NCBI RefSeq assembly: GCF_003852235.1
Contig: NZ_CP027732.1
Location: 1,178,001 to 1,242,000 of the forward strand
Direction: 5' to 3'
From: Pseudomonas sp. R4-35-07
GTDB taxonomy: Bacteria; Pseudomonadota; Gammaproteobacteria; Pseudomonadales; Pseudomonadaceae
Length of the DNA stretch: 64,000 nucleotides
Shown here piece by piece: positions 38,413 through 45,309 of this stretch. Both the position numbers and the translations under genes were made by a program. Each line of letters opens with the position of its first letter. The first letter of the stretch is position 1. Under the pieces are notes generated by a model, which worked only from the letters and a program-made list of their open reading frames with translations, did not search any database and was not told where the DNA came from.

Positions 38413-40431
38413 TTAGAAGGTGGTGCGGATGCCGGCTTGCACACTGCGCCCCGGCGCCGGCGCAATATCGCGCAGGATCGAGCTGGCGTAGCGCACGGTT
38501 TGGTTGGTCAGGTTTTCACCATTGACGAACGCCAGCCATTGGCTGCTGCCGACATTGAAGTGATAACCCGCGCTCGCGCCGAGTGTGGTGTAGCCATCGG
38601 TGCCGCTTTCGTTGCTCGGCACGCGCCCTTGGCCGGCGGCGTGTTCCACGTCGATACGCGCCTGCCAGCGATCCAGCTCCCACAGCAAACCGCTGTTCAA
38701 GCGCAGCGGCGCAATGCGCGGCAGGGCTTCGCCGGTGTCCAGATTGGTCGCCCGCGTGTAGTCGCCCGACAGCTCCAGGGCGAACTTGCCGTAGGCGCTT
38801 TCGCCGAGTTTCCAGTGATCCTGGGCTTCGAAGCCGGCGAAACGCGCGCGTACCCCGGAATAGCCGTACTCGGGAATCCCGCCTGCGTCTTCTTCACCTT
38901 CGTCGTTCAACGTACGCCCCGTGCCGAGCAAACCGATGTAGTTGGAGAAGTGGCTATAGAACACGCCGAAGCTGCCTTTGTGGGTGCCGTTGTCAAAGCG
39001 CAGGGCCAGGTCACTGGACACGGCCTTTTCCTTCGACAGGTTGGCGTCGCCTAATTCATAGGTGCCGGTGGCGACATGAGCACCATTGGCGTACAGCTCG
39101 TAGAACGTCGGCGCGCGCTCGGTGTAGCCCAGGGTGGCGGCCAGCGACCAGATTGGCGTGAGCGTGTAGACCGCGCCGGATGACAGGCTGCCAGCGGTGA
39201 AATTATTGGCCTTGTCGGCAGTGGCGAAGCGCGCGTTGCTCTTGGCATCCGGGTCGATGCTGGTGTGTTCCAGACGCCCGCCGAGGCTGAGGGTGAGCCG
39301 GTCGGTGGCGTGCATTTGCTCAAGAATGAACAGCGCGCCGGCGTTGGTATCGGTCTGGGGCACGAAGGCTTCTTCGCCCAGGGCCGAAAACTCGTTGCGG
39401 GTCACTTGCGCGCCGACCACGCCGTCGAATGGCCCGATGGGCTGGTGGCGGGCTTCCACGCGGGCTTCATAGCCTTTGTTCTTGAAGGTGGTGCCGGTCT
39501 CGCCCCCTTCGATTTCGCGGTGCTGGTAGTCGGTGTAGCCTGCGTCGATTTTCACCGAGGTAAACGGGCCTTGCAGGTTGCGGATTTCGGAGGCGAACGC
39601 GTAATGCTCCTGTTGCATGCGGATGCGCACGTCCTGCTCGGCGGGCGAGCCGTAGTTGCTGTCGTAGTTGCTGTAGGACAGGCCCGCGTAGCCATCGTCC
39701 CAGGTGTAGGAACCGCCCACCGCGCCGCCATCCTGGCGCCCGTCGCTGTTGCCCAGGCGACCGTTTTTGCCGGGGCCAGCGTCGGTTTCGGGCGCGTGGC
39801 GGCTGCGCGCGTCACCGGGAATTTTCAGGTCGTTGAATTCCCGCGCGTTGGCGTCCAGATGCAAGGCAAAGCTGCCGTCGCCGGCTTCCAGCTTGCCCGC
39901 GCTGCTGCGGGTGGTGTCGGCGCCGCCGTAGCGCAGTTCACCGGCACCGTGGATGCCCTCGATGGCTGCGGTGGGGATGCGGTTGTCGAAGGTATTGACC
40001 ACGCCGCCGATGGCGCTGCCGCCGTACAACAAGGCCGCCGGGCCGCGCACGATTTCAATGCGCTCGACGTTGATCGGGTCCAGCGGCACGGCGTGGTCAT
40101 AGGACAGTGACGACGCATCCAGCGCGCCCACGCCGTTGCGCAGGATGCGAATACGGTCGCCGTCCTGGCCACGAATGATCGGCCGGCTGGCACCGGGGCC
40201 AAAGTACGAAGACGACACCCCCGGCTGCTTGTTCAGGGTTTCGCCCAGGCTGCCTTTTTGTTGCAGGGTCAGGTCGTCGCCTTCCAGCACGGTGGTGGGC
40301 GAGGCGAGTTGCGCGCTGCCCAGGGGATTGCCAGTGATGATCTGCGATGGCAGTTCCAGGGCGTGGGCTTCGGAGCAGATCAGCAGGGCGGCGGCGAGGG
40401 GCGACAGGCGCCAGAGACAGGAGAGCGACAT
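38413..40431 (-). CDS. TonB-dependent outer-membrane receptor, probable zinc receptor (ZnuD-like)
   Basis: A 672-residue beta-barrel receptor. Signal peptide (LSPLAAALLICSEAHA), plug domain with LGETLNKQPGVSSSYFGPGASRPIIRGQDGDRIRILRNGVGALDASSLSYDHAVPLDP and the IEIVRGPAALLYGGSAIGGVVN signature, then the barrel ending in a terminal Phe (VQAGIRTTF). SYDHA...DP in the plug and the overall layout fit ZnuD-type receptors. A Zur-box sequence lies 35 bases upstream, which supports zinc as cargo. P. aeruginosa has a comparable gene near asrA. AAGGA lies about eight bases before the ATG. Confidence 0.87.
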   Translation of the reverse strand: MSLSCLWRLSPLAAALLICSEAHALELPSQIITGNPLGSAQLASPTTVLEGDDLTLQQKGSLGETLNKQPGVSSSYFGPGASRPIIRGQDGDRIRILRNGVGALDASSLSYDHAVPLDPINVERIEIVRGPAALLYGGSAIGGVVNTFDNRIPTAAIEGIHGAGELRYGGADTTRSSAGKLEAGDGSFALHLDANAREFNDLKIPGDARSRHAPETDAGPGKNGRLGNSDGRQDGGAVGGSYTWDDGYAGLSYSNYDSNYGSPAEQDVRIRMQQEHYAFASEIRNLQGPFTSVKIDAGYTDYQHREIEGGETGTTFKNKGYEARVEARHQPIGPFDGVVGAQVTRNEFSALGEEAFVPQTDTNAGALFILEQMHATDRLTLSLGGRLEHTSIDPDAKSNARFATADKANNFTAGSLSSGAVYTLTPIWSLAATLGYTERAPTFYELYANGAHVATGTYELGDANLSKEKAVSSDLALRFDNGTHKGSFGVFYSHFSNYIGLLGTGRTLNDEGEEDAGGIPEYGYSGVRARFAGFEAQDHWKLGESAYGKFALELSGDYTRATNLDTGEALPRIAPLRLNSGLLWELDRWQARIDVEHAAGQGRVPSNESGTDGYTTLGASAGYHFNVGSSQWLAFVNGENLTNQTVRYASSILRDIAPAPGRSVQAGIRTTF

Positions 40432-40463
40432 CGGACATTCCTTGGCAGGATCTTTGATAAGTA

Positions 40464-40480
40464 TCGTTACAATATAACAT
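40464..40480. promoter_or_regulatory. Zur box
   Basis: GTTACAATATAAC (40466-40478) differs by one base from the palindromic zinc-repressor consensus GTTATANTATAAC. It lies between the divergent receptor gene and the VF530-family gene. Confidence 0.7.
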
Positions 40481-40601
40481 CTCTTTTTTCGCTGAAAAGG
40501 GGAACTTTTACCGACGGGCTATATTCAATCCAGTGCTTCCACCGGTACGCCCCGTCCGCTAAGGTGCGCGGCTGTGTTTCCTCTCTCGCAAAAGGCCCGG
40601 C

Positions 40602-40835
40602 ATGACCGCGACAAGCAACGACCCACTCCACGGCGTGACCCTGCAACACGTCCTCACCACCCTGGTGGAACACTACGAATGGGCAGGCCTGGCCGAACGC
40701 ATTGATATCCGCTGCTTCAAGAGCGACCCCAGCATCAAGTCGAGCCTGACCTTTCTGCGCAAAACCCCATGGGCGCGGGAAAAAGTCGAAGGCTTGTACG
40801 TCAAACTGATGCGCACCAAACGCCCGCTGGACTGA
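40602..40835 (+). CDS. VF530-family DNA-binding protein
   Basis: A 77-residue protein of the VF530/DUF2132 family: [58 protein letters not shown]. The family is a small helical fold with reported DNA binding; its role is not known. Length and sequence are complete for the family. It lies divergent from the zinc receptor gene, five bases before the Pr6Pr-family gene. Whether the Zur box also affects it is open. Confidence 0.9.
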   Translation: MTATSNDPLHGVTLQHVLTTLVEHYEWAGLAERIDIRCFKSDPSIKSSLTFLRKTPWAREKVEGLYVKLMRTKRPLD

Positions 40836-40839
40836 GCCC

Positions 40840-41466
40840 GTGAAGCGTTTTGTGGCGGCGGCCGCGTTGGCCGGTTGGGTGGGGCTGGCGATTCAGCAAT
40901 ACCTGATTCTGTATTCGCGCTGGTCCAGCGGCGCCAGCCTGCTGGGCGGATTGATCAGTTTCTTCAGTTTCTTCACGGTGCTGACCAATACCCTGGTCGT
41001 GGTAGGGCTGAGCTATTGGCTGGTCGAGCGCGAGTCGGCCGGCAAGCGGTTTTTCCTCGCGCCGGGTATCAGCAGCGGTATCGCCACGAGCATCGTTTTG
41101 GTAAGCCTGGCCTACAACCTGCTGCTGCGGCACTTATGGAGCCCCGAGGGCTTTCAATTCATTGCCGATGAATTACTGCACGACGTGATGCCGGTGCTGT
41201 TTCTGATCTATTGGTGGCGGTGCGTGCCCAAGGGCACCTTGCGCCTCAAGCACATCGCCGGCTGGGTGGTTTACCCCTTGGTGTACTTCGCGTATGTACT
41301 GCTGCGCGGGCATTCGCTTGGGCAGTATCAGTACCCGTTCATGGATGTGGACAGCCTGGGTTACCCGCAGGTGTTCGTGAATGCCGGGGGGATTTTGCTG
41401 GGGTTCTTACTGATTGCGCTGGCAATGGTGGTGCTGGATAACCGCCTCAAATCACCCTCGACTTAA
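40840..41466 (+). CDS. Pr6Pr-family membrane protein
   Basis: A 208-residue inner-membrane protein with six predicted helices (for example FSFFTVLTNTLVVVGLSYWLV, GIATSIVLVSLAYNLLL, HIAGWVVYPLVYFAYVLLRG, NAGGILLGFLLIALAMVVL). The FxxFTVLTN start of helix 2 and the HDVMPVLFLIYWW segment are typical of Pr6Pr proteins, whose function is unknown. The start is GTG at 40840, directly after the preceding stop. It converges with the siderophore-interacting-protein gene, with an IS element in a REPIN between them. Confidence 0.85.
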   Translation: MKRFVAAAALAGWVGLAIQQYLILYSRWSSGASLLGGLISFFSFFTVLTNTLVVVGLSYWLVERESAGKRFFLAPGISSGIATSIVLVSLAYNLLLRHLWSPEGFQFIADELLHDVMPVLFLIYWWRCVPKGTLRLKHIAGWVVYPLVYFAYVLLRGHSLGQYQYPFMDVDSLGYPQVFVNAGGILLGFLLIALAMVVLDNRLKSPST

Positions 41467-41480
41467 AGTGGGCACAGTCA

Positions 41481-41501
41481 ATGTGGGAGGGGGTTTGCCC
41501 C
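41481..41501. repeat. Left fragment of an interrupted REPIN
   Basis: ATGTGGGAGGGGGTTTGCCCC, continued after the IS by CCCCGATGGCGGTATGTCAG at 42779. Confidence 0.9.
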
Positions 41502-41561
41502 GGTACAAACCGGGGACATCGTTTACATTTCTAACCGGGGACATGGTTTACAGGTTAATAC

Positions 41562-41588
41562 GCATGATCAGGAGGTAACTGATCATGC
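41562..41588 (+). promoter_or_regulatory. Hairpin covering the transposase start codon
   Basis: GCATGATCAG (41562-41571) pairs perfectly with CTGATCATGC (41579-41588). The loop and stem edge contain the ribosome site AGGAGGT, and the ATG start (41585-41587) is inside the right arm. Confidence 0.75.
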
Positions 41589-42733
41589 CCTGGAACCAAG
41601 AGTCTCCGATGAATCAACGAATCAGACTGGTCGCTGACTGGCTTTCTGGTAATTACACCAAAAGCCAGCTGGCGCGCCGCTTTAACGTAAGTCGGCCTAC
41701 CGTCGACAAATGGATCGGCCGGCACAATGGCGATTTAAAGTCGTTAGCCGAACTGTCCCGACGCCCTCACAACAGCCCCAATAAAACCGACGATGAAATC
41801 CTGGCCCGTGTGGTGGCGATGAAGGAGGCGCACGATAAATGGGGTCCGAAGAAGCTTCTCGAGCTATTGCGACTTGAAGATCCCTCCATCGCCTGGCCTT
41901 CCCCAAGTACAGCAGGCCAATGGCTTGATCGACTTGGGCTCGTCCAAAAGCGGCGCTTCAAGCGCAGACACGGTACTTCCCCTGTAGTAATGCGCGAGGC
42001 CAACGAACCTAACCAGACGTGGTGCGCCGACTACAAAGGGCAATTCAAAATGCATAACGCGCAGATGTGCTTCCCTTTGACCATCACAGACCACGCTTCC
42101 CGGATGATTTTGGCGTGCAGGGCTCATTCAAAGATCAAGACTGAACCTGTTAAACAAGCCTTTGAGAGACTGTTTCAGGAGTACGGCATGCCCGAAGTTA
42201 TTCGGTCGGACAACGGTGTTCCGTTTGCCTCTCCTGGCTTGGCAAGAATATCCACGCTGGCAGTTTGGTGGATACGTCTGGGCATCTATCCGGAGCGCAC
42301 CATGCCAGGAAGACCGGCCCAAAATGGTCGCCATGAGCGGATGCACCGTAGCTTGAAACTGGAGCTGCCCTTAGGAGAAAACTTAATCGAGCAGCAGCTT
42401 TTGCTGGAGCATTTCAGGCATGAGTTCAATTACGTGCGCCCTCATGAAGCGCTCGGTATGAAGCGTCCAGGGGGCGTGTATGTGCCGTCTACGCGGATTT
42501 ACCCAGGATGCTTGCCGGATGTGGAGTATCCGTCCGAAATGAAGGTTCGAAGCGTCAGACAGGACGGGTCGATCAAGTGGAACGGCAAGTTGGTATTTAT
42601 CAGCGAGGCGCTGTCAGGGGAGCAGATAGGGCTTAAAGAGGCTGAGGATGATGTTTGGGATTTGTACTTGTGTGATTATCCCCTGGGAAGGCTTGGGCGA
42701 GGTATGACCCGCGTCCAAGCCTCAAATGTGTAA
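41585..42733 (+). CDS. IS481-family transposase
   Basis: A 382-residue DDE transposase. N-terminal helix-turn-helix (YTKSQLARRFNVSRPTVDKWIGRH, about 25-47), then an integrase core with the three acidic residues in WCADYKG (D), RSDNGVPF (D) and NGRHERMHRSLKLE (E, 35 residues after the second Asp region as usual). A C-terminal domain follows (KLVFISEALSGEQIGLKE). Strong ribosome site AGGAGGT nine bases before the ATG at 41585. The frame is intact, so the element may be active. Confidence 0.92.
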   Translation: MPWNQESPMNQRIRLVADWLSGNYTKSQLARRFNVSRPTVDKWIGRHNGDLKSLAELSRRPHNSPNKTDDEILARVVAMKEAHDKWGPKKLLELLRLEDPSIAWPSPSTAGQWLDRLGLVQKRRFKRRHGTSPVVMREANEPNQTWCADYKGQFKMHNAQMCFPLTITDHASRMILACRAHSKIKTEPVKQAFERLFQEYGMPEVIRSDNGVPFASPGLARISTLAVWWIRLGIYPERTMPGRPAQNGRHERMHRSLKLELPLGENLIEQQLLLEHFRHEFNYVRPHEALGMKRPGGVYVPSTRIYPGCLPDVEYPSEMKVRSVRQDGSIKWNGKLVFISEALSGEQIGLKEAEDDVWDLYLCDYPLGRLGRGMTRVQASNV

Positions 42734-42778
42734 ACGATGTCCCCGGTTTCAGATGTAAACGATGTCTACGGTTCTACA

Positions 42779-42850
42779 CCCCGATGGCGGTATGTCAGAA
42801 CAAATTTATTTACTGATCCACCGCTATCGGGAGCAAGCCCCCTCCCACAG
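42779..42850. repeat. Right fragment of the interrupted REPIN
   Basis: CCCCGATGGCGGTATGTCAG through to ATCGGGAGCAAGCCCCCTCC; completes the REPIN that starts at 41481. Confidence 0.9.
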
Positions 42851-42867
42851 TTTTGACCGCGTCGGTC

Positions 42868-43635
42868 TTAATCTTCTTCACTGCCTTCTGCCCGCCAGTA
42901 GCCCACGGCCTTGAGGTAATCCTCATTGACCTTGTGCGTATCCAGCAACACCCGCCGCACCTGGCGCGACAGCTTGGTTTCGGTCGCGACAAAGCTATAC
43001 AACTTTCCGCCGGGCAGCGTGAGGTTGCGCACGACCTCGAGCAGGTCTGCCTCGCCGCGCACCACCCAGATAATCTCGACATCCGCCGCGCTCTCCAGCA
43101 CTTGCTGCTCTGCCGCATCGGCAATTTCGATCACCGCCAGCACCTTGCGTCCGGCGGGCAGTTCTTCCAGGCGCCGGCCGATGGCGGGCAGGGCGGTTTC
43201 ATCGCCGATCAGCAGGTAGCTGTCGAAGATATCCGGCACGATCATCGAACCCCGTGGCCCACCGATATACAGGTGCTGGCCGACTTGCGCCTGCTCGGCC
43301 CAGGTGGACGCAGGGCCATCGCCGTGCAGCACGAAGTCGATAACCAGTTCGCCACTGTTCAGGTCGTAACGCCGTGGCGTGTAATCGCGCATCGCCGGTT
43401 GCGGGCCGTCGCCCTTGATGGTGAACGTCGGGCTTTCCAGGGCCGCTTGTTCGGCGGGGTTTTGCGGGAACAGCAGCTTGATGTGATCGTCACTGCCCAG
43501 GCTGATAAAACCCGCCAGTTCCGGGCCGCCCAATGTAATGCGGCGCATGCGCGGGGTGATGTCTACCACCCGCAGTACCTGCAGGCGGCGACGTTTGATG
43601 TCGTGGGTCACGCGATGGATGGTTTGTGTGTTCAT
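42868..43635 (-). CDS. Siderophore-interacting protein (FAD ferric reductase, YqjH/ViuB-like)
   Basis: A 255-residue cytoplasmic flavoprotein that reduces iron from ferric siderophores with NAD(P)H. FAD-binding barrel with RDYTPRRYD (R-x-Y-T/S) at about 80-90 and DFVLHGDGPASTWAEQAQVGQ (typical HG-x-GPA-x-WA), GPRGS, then the SIP C-terminal domain ending YLKAVGYWRAEGSEED (GYWR-x-G is characteristic). It is the second gene of an operon with a PadR regulator, overlapping by four bases. That pair mirrors YqjI/YqjH in E. coli. Confidence 0.92.
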   Translation of the reverse strand: MNTQTIHRVTHDIKRRRLQVLRVVDITPRMRRITLGGPELAGFISLGSDDHIKLLFPQNPAEQAALESPTFTIKGDGPQPAMRDYTPRRYDLNSGELVIDFVLHGDGPASTWAEQAQVGQHLYIGGPRGSMIVPDIFDSYLLIGDETALPAIGRRLEELPAGRKVLAVIEIADAAEQQVLESAADVEIIWVVRGEADLLEVVRNLTLPGGKLYSFVATETKLSRQVRRVLLDTHKVNEDYLKAVGYWRAEGSEED

Positions 43636-44180
43636 TGGTCTTTCCCGTCGGCAATGGCTTGCGCGGTGCGGTTGAGCAGCGCCGCGACCCGCGCGATTTC
43701 TTCCGGGCTCCAGCGCCCGTGGTGCGAGTGCAAGGCATGGCGCAGGTTGTGCACCGCCTCGTGGATTTCCGGTGGCCGGTCCTGGCCGCGCAGCGAGCGT
43801 TTGCTTACGTCCATGCGCATGCGAATGCCTTCGAGGGCAACCGCCTGTTCGCTCAATAAGAGACGACCGGCATCGGTGATTGTGTAGCGTTTTTTTCCGC
43901 CCTCGGCGTCGCCCGTAATCAATTCGCTTTCTTCGAGAAAGGTCAGCGTGGGGTAGATCACCCCGGGGCTGGGGCTGTAGGCGCCGTCGAACAGGGTTTC
44001 GATCCGGCGGATCAGGTCGTAGCCGTGGCAGGGCATTTCGGCGATCAGCGCCGGTAGCAGCAATTTCAGATCACCCGGCGCAAAGACGCGCGGGCCACGC
44101 TCGGCCCGTTCGCGGCTGGAGCGTTTGTCAAAGATGTCGCGGCCGCTACCGGTTGCGCGGTGGGAATGGGGGTCTTTCAT
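43632..44180 (-). CDS. PadR-family repressor, YqjI-like
   Basis: A 182-residue PadR winged-helix regulator. The DNA-binding core reads LKLLLPALIAEMPCHGYDLIRRIETLF...YSPSPGVIYPTLTFLEESELITGDAEGGKKRYTIT and closely fits YqjI of E. coli, which represses a siderophore-reductase gene and responds to nickel. The N-terminus here is short, with only two His in DPHSHRATG; the long His/Cys-rich nickel-binding tail of YqjI is absent. The ATG at 44180 is chosen over an upstream in-frame one. AAGATA repeats immediately upstream are the likely operator, implying autoregulation of the operon. Confidence 0.87.
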   Translation of the reverse strand: MKDPHSHRATGSGRDIFDKRSSRERAERGPRVFAPGDLKLLLPALIAEMPCHGYDLIRRIETLFDGAYSPSPGVIYPTLTFLEESELITGDAEGGKKRYTITDAGRLLLSEQAVALEGIRMRMDVSKRSLRGQDRPPEIHEAVHNLRHALHSHHGRWSPEEIARVAALLNRTAQAIADGKDQ

Positions 44181-44200
44181 CGTCGTGCTCTCTGAAAAAT

Positions 44201-44231
44201 CAAGATACAACTTAAGATATATCTTATCTTG
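44201..44231. promoter_or_regulatory. PadR operator candidate
   Basis: Perfect 14-bp palindrome TAAGATATATCTTA (44213-44226) nested in outer arms CAAGATA (44201-44207) and TATCTTG (44225-44231). Two AAGATA and two TATCTT units occur in 31 bases, directly upstream of the PadR start. Confidence 0.7.
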
Positions 44232-44696
44232 CGTAAAGGCCTTCTCCGATGAGCGGTTCGGCGGCTGCCAAAGGCGATGGCGGACTGGTTATGACGAAAT
44301 ACCGAGTTATTAAAAAACTAAGCTAGGATTAAAAGATTGAGTTAATACTCTAATTGAATGTTTGATTAAGCCGCGTTGTGTCGGTATGTCATACGTTTCT
44401 TACAGTCCGAGTTTTTAACGCGTGTAGGCCGTAAGTTTATAGTCTCTTTGTAGGATGTGTATTACAGGTGCTGATGGCATTATTTGTATTTTTTGTTTTT
44501 GTCTCACTAGTTGTATGGCCTATGGCTACATGCTTTAGAGAAGGCTCTGGCTTACTTTGTTTTTGATTCAGTGGAAGATATGCCTGCGTCCTAAGACACA
44601 GCCAGATATTGAAAAGATGTGCTCTTTAAGCGCGTGAGAAAGTTGCAAGCTGATCGGGCTTTCAACTCAATTAATGCGATATACAGGTACCTAATA
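44232..44696. other. AT-rich leader region of the fimbrial operon
   Basis: About 465 bp without a supportable gene, far more AT-rich than the surroundings (runs such as TATTTGTATTTTTTGTTTTTG). It presumably contains the fimbrial promoter and could be a target of MvaT/H-NS-type silencing. No clear single promoter stands out. Confidence 0.5.
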
Positions 44697-45188
44697 ATGC
44701 TCAAGAAAACTGCTTTCGTACTGCCACTGGTTATGTTGGCCTTCGGTTCTTCCAGCGTCTTTGCCGCCGGTGAAGCCACCAGCGTCATCAACATCAAGGC
44801 AACCATTCCTACCAAACAGTTCCATGCACAACCGCTCAACCCGGACTTCGGTCGCGATGAGACCATGACCTACAACACCGTGACCGGTAACCTGAGCAGC
44901 CTGCGCGAAACCTACGCGGTAAAAAATACCGACGGTTCGATCAAGGCTTACATCGAAGGCGGTCCAGCTTCCCTGAGCAACGGCACTGCCTCCATTGCCC
45001 TGACCACCTCCTTCAACGGCGTCACCCTGACCGGCTCGCCGCTGGAAGTTGTCGATGATGCCAGCTCCACTCCAGGCACCCAGGCGGATCTGGTTATTGT
45101 TCCAGCCAAACCAGCTGACACGGATGCAGGTCTCTTCACTACCAACTTCACCGTGGTGTTCGACCACGAGCCTCGCGTCACCCTGTGA
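44697..45188 (+). CDS. CS1-type fimbrial major subunit
   Basis: A 163-residue pilin. Signal peptide MLKKTAFVLPLVMLAFGSSSVFA, then the mature CS1-family start with INIKATIPTKQFHAQPLNPDFGRDETMTYN and a C-terminal FTTNFTVVFDHEPRVTL strand. CS1 pilins are assembled by donor-strand exchange through an alternate chaperone and usher. The start at 44697 (ATG after CAGGT) is chosen over an upstream in-frame start because it begins the signal peptide. First gene of the fimbrial operon; the usher follows. A minor subunit with the same N-terminal pattern lies at 51105. Confidence 0.88.
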   Translation: MLKKTAFVLPLVMLAFGSSSVFAAGEATSVINIKATIPTKQFHAQPLNPDFGRDETMTYNTVTGNLSSLRETYAVKNTDGSIKAYIEGGPASLSNGTASIALTTSFNGVTLTGSPLEVVDDASSTPGTQADLVIVPAKPADTDAGLFTTNFTVVFDHEPRVTL

Positions 45189-45309
45189 GGGTGAGAAGTT
45201 GACCCGTAAACATCGCTTTATTGGGTAGCGGTTACCGATCAACAGGCGGTTCTTCGTCGGTTGATCGGTTCTCAATAGTTTGATTTTCCGTATTCAGAGT
45301 ATTCCGTTC

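Larger units (their letters stand above)
41502..42778 (+). mobile_element. IS481-type insertion sequence
   Basis: About 1,277 bp with one transposase gene. Both ends carry imperfect terminal repeats (GGTACAAACC at the left; complement TGTAGAACC at the right) followed by ACATCGTTTACAT, and each end repeats a CCGGGGACATNGTTTACA unit. It sits inside a REPIN; CCCC on both sides is a 3-4-bp target duplication, the exact length being blurred by the run of C. Confidence 0.88.
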
